A stretch of 64,000 nucleotides of DNA from Planctomonas sp. JC2975 (GCF_012985205.1 NZ_JABEKS010000001.1:1736001-1800000), one strand, 5' to 3'; counted from the stretch's first letter, positions 9,161-18,568 are shown. Notes: generated from the sequence alone by a model not told the origin. Translations and numbers: made by a program.

Positions 9161-10198
9161 TCAGGGCACGACGACCGCTCGCCCGCGAAGCGTGCCATCG
9201 TGCAGGCGCCGGTACGCCTCCGGCGCGTCGTCGAGCGAGAACACCTCCGTCTCCACAGTGACGCTGCCGTTCCTGGCCAGTTCGAGCACCTCGAAGAGCT
9301 CGGATCGGCTGCCCCAGTACGGCGCCATGATCGAGGACTCGTACGGGTTGCCGCTGACGACGCCGACCTTCGCGGATCCGGCGCCGACGCCGACCAGCAA
9401 CTGCCGTCCCTCGCTGCCCAGGATGGCCTGCCCGAGGTCGATCGTCGGCTGGATGACCACGAAGTCGAAGACGGCGTCCACGCCGTGCGGGGCAACGGAA
9501 CGCACGTTGTCGGCTGCGGTGGCATCCGAGGCGAACACGTGATGCGCGCCGACTTCGCGGGCGAGCTCGAGTTTCTGCTCCGACACATCGAGGGCGATCA
9601 CCCTCGCACTCGTGATGGCGCGCAGGATCTGGATCGCGACGTGGCCGAGTCCGCCCGCACCGATCACGACGGCGGTCGAGCCGGGCGCGAGACGGTCGAT
9701 GGCGTACTTGATTGCGTGGTACGGCGTCAGACCGGCATCCGTCAACGCGACGTTCTGCACCGGATCCAGGTCGCCGAGCGGCACCAGATGGCGTGCGTTG
9801 TCCACGATGAGGTACTCGGCCATCGCGCCCGGAGCTCCGAGCCCTGGCGGCTGGATCCCCAGGGCGGCCGCGTTCTCGCAGTAGTTCTCCTTGCCCTGGG
9901 CGCAGTTGTAGCAATACCCGCAACCCCACGGCCCGTAGACCGCGACGGCCTCGCCGACGGACACGCCGATCACGCCGTCGCCGAGCTTGTCGACGATCCC
10001 GGCACCCTCGTGCCCGAGAGTGAGTGGAAGGTGGTAGCCGGCCGCTGCCTCCTCCGGCAGGCTCATCACGAACGAATCGGAGTGGCAGGCGCCGGCAGCG
10101 GTCACCTTCAGCCTCACCTGGCCTGGCCCGGGTTCCGGTGTCTCGAGTTCCACGACCTCCGGCTCCTGGCCGACGGCGCGATACTGCAGTGCCTTCAT
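9161..10198 (-). CDS. Zinc-dependent alcohol dehydrogenase, NAD(P)-dependent
   Basis: A 345-residue medium-chain dehydrogenase. The catalytic zinc site is given by GACHSD and GHEGAG; the structural zinc lobe has four cysteines in CGYCYNCAQGKENYC; the NAD site is GAGGLGHVAIQ at the start of the Rossmann half. It should oxidise an alcohol or reduce an aldehyde; substrate unknown. The start is the ATG at 10196-10198 because a GGGGGA ribosome site precedes it; an open frame further upstream has no homologous content. It is monocistronic and convergent with the FUSC gene. Confidence 0.9.
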   Translation of the reverse strand: MKALQYRAVGQEPEVVELETPEPGPGQVRLKVTAAGACHSDSFVMSLPEEAAAGYHLPLTLGHEGAGIVDKLGDGVIGVSVGEAVAVYGPWGCGYCYNCAQGKENYCENAAALGIQPPGLGAPGAMAEYLIVDNARHLVPLGDLDPVQNVALTDAGLTPYHAIKYAIDRLAPGSTAVVIGAGGLGHVAIQILRAITSARVIALDVSEQKLELAREVGAHHVFASDATAADNVRSVAPHGVDAVFDFVVIQPTIDLGQAILGSEGRQLLVGVGAGSAKVGVVSGNPYESSIMAPYWGSRSELFEVLELARNGSVTVETEVFSLDDAPEAYRRLHDGTLRGRAVVVP

Positions 10199-10429
10199 GG
10201 CTCCCCCAATCGGCGAGCGCGTTCGCCGCTCTCGCTCGCATCCAGTCTTGTCGCGGATGCGCGGGAGGGCCAGACCTCCGACCGGCACATGCCGTATGCC
10301 CGATCTCCCCGCCGAGCGCAGCGGATAGAAGGGCTGACGCAACGAGGACTGCCGGCCCTCACCACGATCGTGCGGATCAGAACGGGCGACGCACTGGCAT
10401 CAACGGCGTGCTGCGGCCAAGCTGGGGAC

Positions 10430-10852
10430 ATGGTCGACTACGCGAACCCCCTTCGTCCCACCGAACGTGTCGCCGATCGCGACCGAGCGGATGCCGTGGC
10501 CGCCCTCGCGACAGCGCGAGACGAAGGCAGACTGTCGCCCGCCGAGTTCGAAGAGCGCTCCAACTTCGCCCGCACGGCCGTGACGTGGGGTGACCTCGCT
10601 CCCCTGTTCAAGGATCTCCCCCGGCCGCCCGCGCCCGCGACTCAGGACGACTGGGGCCGCCACTCCCGCGCGCTCGGCGGCGCTGTCGGCGCCACCATCA
10701 TGGCGTTCATCCCGTTCCTGTCACTCGGCCTGTTCTTCATCGCGGGATTCGCCTGGAACGGCTGGGCCTGGGGCTGGCTGTTCTTCTTGCTGATCCCGCT
10801 GTGCGGCATCGTGATCTACGGTCCGGGGTCGGAGGACCGCCGGCGCCGCTGA
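10430..10852 (+). CDS. DUF1707 domain membrane protein
   Basis: A small protein of 140 residues. The N-terminal half is a DUF1707 (SHOCT-like) domain, with RVADRDRADAVAALATARDE and GRLSPAEFEERS matching the family pattern in which a start-of-gene 'R-D-R' box is followed by 'EGRL..EEF.ER'. Two hydrophobic segments near residues 80-130 follow. DUF1707 proteins are common in actinobacteria and are thought to be membrane-associated, possibly regulatory. ATG at 10430; a CAAGCT hexamer six bases upstream resembles the -10 boxes of the leaderless genes here. Much longer open sequence upstream in the same frame is antisense to the alcohol dehydrogenase and is not coding. Confidence 0.75.
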   Translation: MVDYANPLRPTERVADRDRADAVAALATARDEGRLSPAEFEERSNFARTAVTWGDLAPLFKDLPRPPAPATQDDWGRHSRALGGAVGATIMAFIPFLSLGLFFIAGFAWNGWAWGWLFFLLIPLCGIVIYGPGSEDRRRR

Positions 10853-10871
10853 CGATCTCGTCGGCAGAACG

Positions 10872-10905
10872 ACGAAGCGCCCGGACTCAGGGCCAGGCGC
10901 TTCGT
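10872..10905. terminator. Bidirectional terminator between DUF1707 gene and guaB
   Basis: A 10-bp perfect stem (ACGAAGCGCC / GGCGCTTCGT) with a 14-base loop lies between the convergent stops at 10852 and 10918. Confidence 0.7.
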
Positions 10906-10917
10906 GTGTGCCTCGGA

Positions 10918-12597
<1,680 letters not shown>

Positions 12598-12647
12598 TTA
12601 CTGACAAGAATTCCGGATGCCCGACGCGGCCGCGCGCATCAGCCGCC

Positions 12648-13028
12648 TCATGCAGGCACCGGCGCCGCCGAGCCGGGGGTGGGAGTGAGCGCTGCGACCA
12701 CCCTCTTCACGCCCTTGCGGATCGCCCGGCCGGTGCGCTTGAACCAATCGTCGTCGTCCTTGTCGCGGTTGAGCACCAGAGCCACGACGCGCATGGCCGC
12801 GATGGCGAGCCACAGTGCGGCGAAAACGGTGTCCCCGGCACTCACATCGATGATCGCGATCACCGTCGACAGCACGGCGACGACGCATGCCAAGAGCACG
12901 TAGCGTGTGCGCCACACGTAACGCTGGTGCGATCCGCGTACGGCGCGACGATACGTGGCCAGCGCGTACGTCTCCGCGAAGTTCGCACCGAGCACCGCGC
13001 TGAGGAGCAGCAGCGTGCCGATCGACAT
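12648..13028 (-). CDS. Small hypothetical membrane protein
   Basis: A 126-residue protein with an N-terminal hydrophobic segment, two further hydrophobic segments around residues 40-80, then a very acidic-to-basic switch (RDKDDDDWFKRTGRAIRKG) and a Pro/Ala tail. I do not recognise a family. ATG at 13026-13028 is preferred over one eight codons upstream because the first helix then begins immediately. The gene lies upstream of guaB on the same strand with a 230-base gap. Function unknown. Confidence 0.6.
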   Translation of the reverse strand: MSIGTLLLLSAVLGANFAETYALATYRRAVRGSHQRYVWRTRYVLLACVVAVLSTVIAIIDVSAGDTVFAALWLAIAAMRVVALVLNRDKDDDDWFKRTGRAIRKGVKRVVAALTPTPGSAAPVPA

Positions 13029-13119
13029 GCCTCCACTATGCGCCAGGAGCACGGTGAACGACCCCGTGGATCCGCTTCGAGATCGCCCGCTCCCGCCGGG
13101 GAGAACGGCGGAACATCGG

Positions 13120-13175
13120 GATCAGCTCAGCAGGATCAGGGCAGCGCGATCAGGGCAATGCGATCAGCACGGGCG
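13120..13175. repeat. Four-copy 14-bp tandem repeat
   Basis: GATCAG begins at 13120, 13134, 13148 and 13162, an exact 14-base period; the two middle copies share GATCAGGGCA. It lies in the gap between rarD and the small membrane protein and is not coding. Confidence 0.6.
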
Positions 13176-13233
13176 CGATCGACGCCACACGACCGGCGGA
13201 CCGCAGACGTTCGGGCGCGGATACCCGGCATGC

Positions 13234-14259
13234 TCACTCGGGCAGCGGGTCGGATGCCACGGCATCCGTCGACTCCTCGTTCGCCGTTCCTGCTCGGCGG
13301 TCGCGACGTACGGCGAGTACGAGATCGACCGTGAGCACGGCGAGCGCGACCCACACCAGCCCGAAGCCGATCCAGCGTTCGACGGGCATCGGCTCGTGCA
13401 GCAGCGCTACCCCGACGATGAGCTGCAGGATCGGAGTGAAGTACTGGATGAAGCCCATCACGATGAGCGGCAGCCGTCTCGATGCCGCTGCGAAGAACAG
13501 CAGCGGCACGGCGGTGATGACGCCGGCTCCCACCAGAGCGACAGTGTGCCAAGGTCCCTCGTGACCGAGCGTGATCCCGGTGGTTGCGCCGACCACGATC
13601 AGCTGCACGGCGGCGACCGGCGCCAGCCACGCCGTCTCGAGCGTGAGTCCGCTGAGCGCATCCACATCGCGTCCGACCTGCTTCTTCACCAGCCCGTAGA
13701 GGCCGAAGGAGAACGCGAGGGCGAGGGCGATCCACGGCAGCTTGCCGTAGCCGACCGTGAGCACCACGACGGCGACGAGCGAGATGCCGATCGCGATCCA
13801 CTGCGTCACGCGGAGGCGCTCCCGCAGCACGATCACTCCGAGCAGCACCGTCACGATCGGGTTGATGAAGTAGCCGAGCGATGCCTCGACCACCTGGCCC
13901 GACGTCGTCGCGTACACATACGTCTGCCAGTTCACGTAGATGAGCGCGCCTGCGGCGCCCATGATGAGCACGATGCGCGGCCGCTTCAGGATCGCGGCGA
14001 ACGGGCGCCATGCCCTCGTGACCAGGATGGCTATCGCGCAGAAGACGAGCGAGAACAGAACGCGCCACGCGACGATCTCGAAGGGTCCGGTCGGCGCGAG
14101 CGCGATGAAGTAAATCGGCAGGAAGCCCCAGACGAGATACGCCGCAACGGCGTAGAAGATGCCGCGGCCGGTGTGGGACTGGCCGGATGCGTCCGTTCCT
14201 GCAGGTGACGCCTCTTGCGGCGTTTCGGGCTGCTGAGCGCTGGCATCGGATTCGGACAC
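13234..14259 (-). CDS. rarD: RarD-type EamA/DMT permease
   Basis: A ten-helix membrane protein (about 341 residues) of the drug/metabolite transporter superfamily. The N-terminal GIFYAVAAYLVWGFLPIYFIAL and the VNWQTYVYATTSGQVVEASLGYF-type block are typical of RarD (written here only in part: TTSGQVVEASLGYFINP). Substrate unknown. GTG at 14257-14259 is favoured since a TACGAT -10 box sits exactly six bases upstream; a TTG one codon earlier is also in frame. A hydrophilic Ser/Gln/Pro-rich N-terminal tail of ~30 residues and a charged C-terminal tail flank the membrane core. Confidence 0.85.
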   Translation of the reverse strand: MSESDASAQQPETPQEASPAGTDASGQSHTGRGIFYAVAAYLVWGFLPIYFIALAPTGPFEIVAWRVLFSLVFCAIAILVTRAWRPFAAILKRPRIVLIMGAAGALIYVNWQTYVYATTSGQVVEASLGYFINPIVTVLLGVIVLRERLRVTQWIAIGISLVAVVVLTVGYGKLPWIALALAFSFGLYGLVKKQVGRDVDALSGLTLETAWLAPVAAVQLIVVGATTGITLGHEGPWHTVALVGAGVITAVPLLFFAAASRRLPLIVMGFIQYFTPILQLIVGVALLHEPMPVERWIGFGLVWVALAVLTVDLVLAVRRDRRAGTANEESTDAVASDPLPE

Positions 14260-14265
14260 CAACCA

Positions 14266-14271
14266 ATCGTA
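14266..14271 (-). promoter_or_regulatory. -10 box TACGAT of rarD (leaderless)
   Basis: TACGAT six bases before the GTG start at 14259, same geometry as the other leaderless genes in the window. Confidence 0.45.
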
Positions 14272-14351
14272 TGCGTCACCCCCGGCGCTCGATCGCCGAC
14301 CGATCCAGGCTCGGCTTCAGCCACCGAGCATCGATCGACAACCGGTGCGAA

Positions 14352-14398
14352 GTGCAGAAAACGCGCTTCGCCTGCGGCGGGAAGTGCGTTTTCTGCAC
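14352..14398. repeat. Long imperfect hairpin between groES and rarD
   Basis: Arms of 18 bases (14352-14369 and 14381-14398) pair with a single G/T mismatch around an 11-base GC-rich loop. The outer part is GTGCAGAAAACGC. It is unusually A-rich at its base for this genome. It may be a second terminator after groES or a dispersed palindromic element. Confidence 0.6.
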
Positions 14399-14481
14399 GT
14401 GAGACGTGGCTCGGGCGCCGGCACGACGCCCGAACGGGTCCGTGGCAGTGGGCGGGGCGGTCGGGGCAAGGTGGAGACGCG

Positions 14482-14516
14482 GAAGGGGTCCGGATGCATG
14501 GCATCCGGACCCCTTC
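14482..14516. terminator. Terminator of groES
   Basis: A perfect 16-bp stem (arms starting GAAGGGGTCCGG) with the three-base loop ATG lies 32 bases past the groES stop. It is the strongest hairpin in this part of the window and supports groES being monocistronic. Confidence 0.75.
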
Positions 14517-14547
14517 TTGAGCGTTGCGGCGAAGCGTGCCGCGAGCG

Positions 14548-14844
14548 TCAGCGCTCGATGACCGCCAGCACGTCGCGAGCCGACAGCACGAGGAACTCGT
14601 CGCCACCGAACTTGACCTCGGTTCCGCCGTACTTCGAGTAGAGAACCTTGTCGCCGACGTTCACGTCGAGCGGCACGCGGTTGCCGTTGTCGTCGATGCG
14701 ACCGGGGCCGACGGCGATGACCTCGCCCTCCTGCGGCTTCTCCTTGGCGGTGTCGGGGATGACCAGGCCGGACGCAGTGGTCTGCTCAGCCTCAACCTGC
14801 TTGATAACGATGCGATCCTCGAGCGGCTTGATGGAGACCGACAC
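14548..14844 (-). CDS. groES: Co-chaperonin GroES
   Basis: The 98-residue lid of the GroEL/ES folding chamber. It has [16 protein letters not shown] at the N-terminus, the mobile loop around [19 protein letters not shown], and the [18 protein letters not shown]-terminus. GTG start with GAGG six bases upstream. groEL does not follow: a strong terminator comes next and then rarD, so the large subunit must be encoded elsewhere. Transcription is from a housekeeping-type promoter flanked by two CIRCE operators, so it should be repressed by HrcA and induced by heat. Confidence 0.97.
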   Translation of the reverse strand: MSVSIKPLEDRIVIKQVEAEQTTASGLVIPDTAKEKPQEGEVIAVGPGRIDDNGNRVPLDVNVGDKVLYSKYGGTEVKFGGDEFLVLSARDVLAVIER

Positions 14845-14881
14845 GGTTGACCTCTTTCTGTACTTTGTACTGAAGACGTTG

Positions 14882-14908
14882 TTAGCACACTGACACTGAG
14901 AGTGCTAA
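14882..14908 (-). promoter_or_regulatory. CIRCE operator 1 (HrcA site)
   Basis: TTAGCACAC, nine bases, GAGTGCTAA: one mismatch to the CIRCE consensus TTAGCACTC-N9-GAGTGCTAA. It overlaps the expected transcription start of groES. Confidence 0.9.
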
Positions 14909-14913
14909 TGAGC

Positions 14914-14943
14914 AGTGTAGGCGCACGGTTGGCACTCGTGCAA
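14914..14943 (-). promoter_or_regulatory. groES promoter
   Basis: On the minus strand TTGCAC (14938-14943) is followed after 18 bases by TACACT (14914-14919). The -35 lies in the central nine bases of CIRCE 2 and the -10 between the two operators. Confidence 0.65.
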
Positions 14944-14955
14944 CGTGAGTGCAAA
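14929..14955 (-). promoter_or_regulatory. CIRCE-like operator 2
   Basis: TTGGCACTC, nine bases, GAGTGCAAA: exact CIRCE geometry with one mismatch in each arm. It is separated by 20 bases from operator 1. Confidence 0.7.
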
Positions 14956-15019
14956 CCAGGGTCATCGTCCGGGCGTCGCCGTGCGCACGACGGCCCCGGC
15001 TTCGACGGCCGGTATGACG

Positions 15020-15580
15020 TCAGTCGCCCAGTCTGCGGAACTCGCGGTCGACGTACGCCACCGACTCGCCTCGCTCGCCCACGTGGATGTCCAGCACCTC
15101 GGCGAGCACCAGCACCGACGATCCGACACTGGTCTGCTGCAGGATGCGGCACCTCAGCGCGACCCGGGCCTCCGCCAGGTGCGGCTCGCCCGTCGGCAGG
15201 TAGGACCACCCCTGCTCCGCCGTGAACCGCTCCGTTCCCGACACCGCGAACACCCGAGCGAGGTCGACGTGCTGCGCGTCGAGAAGGTGCACGAGGTGCG
15301 TCGGAGCGGAGAGGATACCGCCGGCACTGCCGGTCGCGCGTGTCACCGAGAAGGCCAGCGACGGCGGGTCGATCCCCACGGACGCCACGCTCGACGCGGT
15401 CAGGCCGACAGGCCCCTCTTCGGTCGTCGCAGTGATCAGCGCGATCCCCGCCGGATGCAGTCTGAAGGCCTCCTTGAAGGCGGCGGATGTCGCCTCCCGC
15501 GGCGGCACGGAACGAACGTCCTGCACGGCAGCCAGGGCTGCAGCTGCGACGGATGCGGTTGAGGATGCGGTTGTGGTCAT
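15020..15580 (-). CDS. Flavin reductase domain protein
   Basis: A 186-residue member of the flavin reductase-like, FMN-binding split-barrel family. The core runs from AFRLHPAGIALITATTEEGP through TASSVASVGIDPPSLAFSV to the C-terminal HVGERGESVAYVDREFRRLGD. Such proteins reduce FMN/FAD with NAD(P)H, often for a partner monooxygenase, but none is adjacent. An Ala/Ser/Thr-rich N-terminal ~30 residues precedes the domain. The promoter about 130 bases upstream has the 19-bp spacer and dyad of a MerR/SoxR-class activator site, suggesting induction by redox-cycling compounds or metals. No regulator gene is in the immediate vicinity. Confidence 0.85.
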   Translation of the reverse strand: MTTTASSTASVAAAALAAVQDVRSVPPREATSAAFKEAFRLHPAGIALITATTEEGPVGLTASSVASVGIDPPSLAFSVTRATGSAGGILSAPTHLVHLLDAQHVDLARVFAVSGTERFTAEQGWSYLPTGEPHLAEARVALRCRILQQTSVGSSVLVLAEVLDIHVGERGESVAYVDREFRRLGD

Positions 15581-15708
15581 GCGAGCTTCTGTCGGACTTC
15601 TGTCGAGCGCGGAAGGTACGGAGTGGGGGTGGGAGGCGCTCGATCATCGCTCCGGCGGTTGCTCAGAGTGCGCTCGTGGTGATGCCGCGCGCCACCCACC
15701 AGTGTACG

Positions 15709-15739
15709 ACTCTAGAACCTCAACCAATGTTGAGGTCAA
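15709..15739 (-). promoter_or_regulatory. MerR/SoxR-type promoter of the flavin reductase gene
   Basis: TTGACC (15734-15739) and TAGAGT (15709-15714) are separated by 19 bases, two longer than normal. The spacer region is filled by the dyad ACCTCAAC-CAAT-GTTGAGGT (15717-15736). Long spacer plus spacer-centred dyad is the hallmark of promoters untwisted by MerR-family activators, and the arms resemble the SoxR box CCTCAAG/CTTGAGG. Confidence 0.7.
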
Positions 15740-15797
15740 GTTCCGAGCTCTGCTCCGCTGCGATCGGGCGACCGAACCGCCGTCGGCCCGGTCGCGA

Positions 15798-15803
15798 TAG
15801 GTT
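15798..15803 (+). promoter_or_regulatory. -10 box TAGGTT of the methyltransferase gene (leaderless)
   Basis: TAGGTT ends six bases before the GTG at 15810; no ribosome site is visible. Confidence 0.45.
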
Positions 15804-15809
15804 TGCGCA

Positions 15810-17015
15810 GTGGAACGCGCGGAACTGGTCGAGCTGCTGAGCCCGGAAGGCCTGCGCCTCCTGGACTCGCTGCCTCGATACGAGAGCGCAGCAGACGTGG
15901 TGCGCACGGTGTCCGCGTTGCGCAAGGAGGGGCATCCGCCCGGCCTGGTGGCGGCAGCGCTGACTCAGTCGAAGCTGCGAGCGAAGGCCGCGGGCAAATT
16001 CGGGCCGTTCGCCGATCGGATGCTGTTCACCGAGGCAGGGCTCGAGCAGGCGACGCGGCTGTCGGTCGCCGCGCGCCACGCCGCGCGGTTCTCGCGCGCC
16101 GGACTGACCAGGGTGGCGGATCTCGGCTGCGGCATCGGCGGGGATGCGATGGCATTCTCCGCCCTCGATCTCGAGGTCACGGCCGTGGACGCAGACGAGG
16201 TGACGGCCGCCATCGCCAGCTACAACCTGGCCCCGTTCCCGCAGTCGCAGGTGCTGAACGCCCGTGCCGAGGACGTCGACCTCGTCGGTCAGAACGCCGT
16301 CTACCTGGACCCCGCCCGCCGCACGTCGGGTCACGCGAACACGAGGCGGCTCTCCGATCCGGGCGACTGGTCGCCCAGCCTCGACTTCGCGTTCGGCGTG
16401 GCGGAGCGGATGCCCGTCGGCGTCAAGCTCGGACCCGGCGTCGACCACGCACTGCTCCCCGACGACGCGGAAGCCCAGTGGGTCTCCGTCGACGGCCAGG
16501 TCGTCGAGGTGGGCGTCTGGACGGGCACACTGGCGCGGGACGGCATCCGTCGTGCCGCGCTCGTTCTGCACGGCGATCGCGTCGCCGAGCTCACCGCCGC
16601 CGGCGATGCCGACGACGAACCGGTCGGCGAGCTGGGCGACTACCTGTACGAGCCGGACGGCGCCGTCATCCGTGCCAGGCTCATCGGCGACCTGGCACGA
16701 GGTCTCCAGGCACGGATGCTGCGGCACGACATCGCGTACCTCACCTCAGACTCATTCGTCGAGACCGACTTCGCCGTCGGGTTCCGCGTGCTCGAGGAGC
16801 TGCCGTACAAGGAGTCCGAGCTGCGGGCCGCGCTCGCGGCACGACACATCGGCACCCTCGAGATCAAGAAGCGCGGAGCGGATGTCGACCCCGCCGCCCT
16901 GCGCAAGCGGCTGAAGCTCAAGGGCGAGAGCTCTGGCACCCTCGTGCTGACCCGGATCGGCGCGCGGCACGTCGCGCTGCTGGTCGAGCGGATGGGCGCA
17001 TCCGCCGGAGCGTGA
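15810..17015 (+). CDS. THUMP-like class I SAM-dependent methyltransferase
   Basis: A 401-residue protein combining an N-terminal helical part, a class I methyltransferase core with the SAM-binding motif VADLGCGIGGDAMAF (about residues 103-117) and the acidic AVDADEV strand, the catalytic-region YLDPARR, and a C-terminal THUMP-like domain (about 325-395, containing LEIKKRGADVDP). Proteins of this build are annotated in many actinobacteria as putative RNA methyltransferases; target unknown. GTG start, probably leaderless. It is divergent from the flavin reductase gene and ends before a strong terminator. Confidence 0.8.
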   Translation: MERAELVELLSPEGLRLLDSLPRYESAADVVRTVSALRKEGHPPGLVAAALTQSKLRAKAAGKFGPFADRMLFTEAGLEQATRLSVAARHAARFSRAGLTRVADLGCGIGGDAMAFSALDLEVTAVDADEVTAAIASYNLAPFPQSQVLNARAEDVDLVGQNAVYLDPARRTSGHANTRRLSDPGDWSPSLDFAFGVAERMPVGVKLGPGVDHALLPDDAEAQWVSVDGQVVEVGVWTGTLARDGIRRAALVLHGDRVAELTAAGDADDEPVGELGDYLYEPDGAVIRARLIGDLARGLQARMLRHDIAYLTSDSFVETDFAVGFRVLEELPYKESELRAALAARHIGTLEIKKRGADVDPAALRKRLKLKGESSGTLVLTRIGARHVALLVERMGASAGA

Positions 17016-17104
17016 CCGGCCGGTGATCGCCGAGCTGGCGTGCCGGACCGGACGAATCCGATCGACGATCGCTCGAAGCAACAAGCCAGACCCGCAGAAC
17101 GAAA

Positions 17105-17140
17105 CGGGAACGGGCCGCCCCGTAGGACGACCCGTTCCCG
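17105..17140. terminator. Bidirectional terminator
   Basis: A 10-bp perfect stem CGGGAACGGG / CCCGTTCCCG with a 16-base loop lies between convergent stops at 17015 and 17163. Confidence 0.65.
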
Positions 17141-17162
17141 GACGAGTGCGATCGAGTCGCGC

Positions 17163-17795
17163 TCAGTATGTGTAACTGTAGGACGCGCTCGCCACCGCGG
17201 CGATGATGATGAAGATGATCCAGAGCACGATGAACAGCACGGACACGAATCCAAGGATGATGCCCGTCAGCCACATGCCCTTCGCCTGAGGCTCGCGCGA
17301 CTTGCCGAGGAACCCGAGAACGATGGCGGCGATCCCGAACAGCGCGCCCCATCCGAGCGAGATCACGCCGATGATGCCGCCGATCAGCGCGAGGATGCTC
17401 AGAACCGGTGACTTGCCGGCGGGTGCCGGCGCGTACGGCTGACCGTACTGCGGAGCACCGTAGGGCGGAACGGGCGGCTGCTGCGGTGCACCGTACTGCG
17501 GAACCGGCGGCTGCGGAGCGCCGTAAACCGGCGACTGCTGAGGCGCACCGTATCCGGGCTGCTGGGGTGCGCCATACGGCTGCTGAGGCGCGCCGTACGG
17601 CTGTTGCGGTGCGCCGTACGGCTGCTGCGGTGCGCCATAGCCCGGCTGCGGCGGGGCGGGAGGCTGCGGTGCTCCGTATCCCGGCTGCGGCGGCACGGGC
17701 GGCTGTGCCGGCGGCGGCGGTGCAGGCTGTTGCGGTGCCGCGTCAGGCTGTTGCGGCACCTGCTCCGGATTCTGCGGAGCGTTGGGGTCTGACAT
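17163..17795 (-). CDS. Pro/Gln/Tyr-rich membrane protein, DUF4190-like (paralogue 1)
   Basis: A 210-residue protein. Its first ~125 residues are low complexity, with repeated YGAPQQP units. The C-terminal ~85 residues hold two membrane helices (SILALIGGIIGVISLGWGAL and a last helix rich in Ile/Val) flanking a SREPQAKGMWLTGIILG loop, the layout of DUF4190-type proteins. ATG at 17793-17795 is preceded by AAAGGAAC. The next gene upstream is a paralogue with the same start (MSDPNAPQ) and the same membrane part. Likely membrane-anchored with a cytoplasmic repeat region; function unknown. Confidence 0.8.
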   Translation of the reverse strand: MSDPNAPQNPEQVPQQPDAAPQQPAPPPPAQPPVPPQPGYGAPQPPAPPQPGYGAPQQPYGAPQQPYGAPQQPYGAPQQPGYGAPQQSPVYGAPQPPVPQYGAPQQPPVPPYGAPQYGQPYAPAPAGKSPVLSILALIGGIIGVISLGWGALFGIAAIVLGFLGKSREPQAKGMWLTGIILGFVSVLFIVLWIIFIIIAAVASASYSYTY

Positions 17796-17917
17796 GGTGT
17801 TCCTTTCGTGAGCCATCGGACGCCGTCGACGCGCGCGTCCGAAGTATGCCTCTATGTCGCAGGAGCGTGATGCCTGACGGCACCACGCTCCGGGTTGCGA
17901 CGATGCTATGACCGTCG

Positions 17918-17954
17918 CGGTGAGGCGAATCGCTCTGCTGCGACCGCCTCACCG
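17918..17954. terminator. Terminator after paralogue 2
   Basis: A perfect 10-bp stem CGGTGAGGCG / CGCCTCACCG with a 17-base loop begins six bases beyond the stop of the 17960-18481 gene, so the two paralogues appear to be separate transcripts. Confidence 0.6.
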
Positions 17955-17959
17955 ACTGA

Positions 17960-18481
17960 TCAGTACGAATTCAGGGACGAACTCACCGACGCCAGGACCG
18001 CAACGACGACGATGATCGCGATGATCTCGATCACGATGGCGACGAATCCGAGGATGATGCCGGTCAGCCAGAATCCCTTGGCCTGCGGCTCACGGCTCCT
18101 GCCGATGAAGCCGAGGACGATCGCCGCGATCGCGAAGAGTCCACCGAAGTAGAAGAACGCTCCGACGATGCCGATGATGCCGCCGACCAGGGACAGGATG
18201 CTGAGGATCGGCGATTTCTGAACCGGTCCGGGCGCGTAGGGCTGACCGTACTGCGGAGCTGCCGGTGCTGCGGGAGCGGCACCGTACTGCGGCGGGGCGG
18301 GCTGCTGGGGAGCCGCCGGCTGCGGTGGGACGGGTTGCGCCGGCGCGCCGTAGGCGGGCGGCTGCGGGGCGGGCGGAGGAACCGGAGCGCCTGCCGGCGG
18401 CTGCGAAGCAGGAGGCACGGGGGCCCCGGCAGGCTGCTGCGGAGCCGAATTCGGATCCTGAGGAGCGTTGGGGTCTGACAT
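17960..18481 (-). CDS. Pro/Ala/Gln-rich membrane protein, DUF4190-like (paralogue 2)
   Basis: A 173-residue relative of the downstream gene. It shares the N-terminus MSDPNAPQ, the QYGQPYAPGP hinge, the helix SILSLVGGIIGIVGAFFYFG and the SREPQAKGFWLTGIILG loop, but its repeat region is shorter and built of PPAP/PPQP units, not YGAPQQP. ATG at 18479-18481 follows AAAGGA. The two genes are a tandem duplication whose low-complexity halves have diverged. Function unknown. Confidence 0.78.
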   Translation of the reverse strand: MSDPNAPQDPNSAPQQPAGAPVPPASQPPAGAPVPPPAPQPPAYGAPAQPVPPQPAAPQQPAPPQYGAAPAAPAAPQYGQPYAPGPVQKSPILSILSLVGGIIGIVGAFFYFGGLFAIAAIVLGFIGRSREPQAKGFWLTGIILGFVAIVIEIIAIIVVVAVLASVSSSLNSY

Positions 18482-18568
18482 GTGCGTGGTCCTTTCGTGA
18501 CCTGTCGCCGAAGCACGGACGCTTCGACCGTTCGCCCGCGACAAAACCTGAGCGAAAGCTGTGTATTC

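Noticed and set aside
9200-10429. Upstream extension of the DUF1707 frame
   Set aside because: The frame is open for 410 codons but runs antisense through the alcohol dehydrogenase; only the last 140 codons match a known domain.
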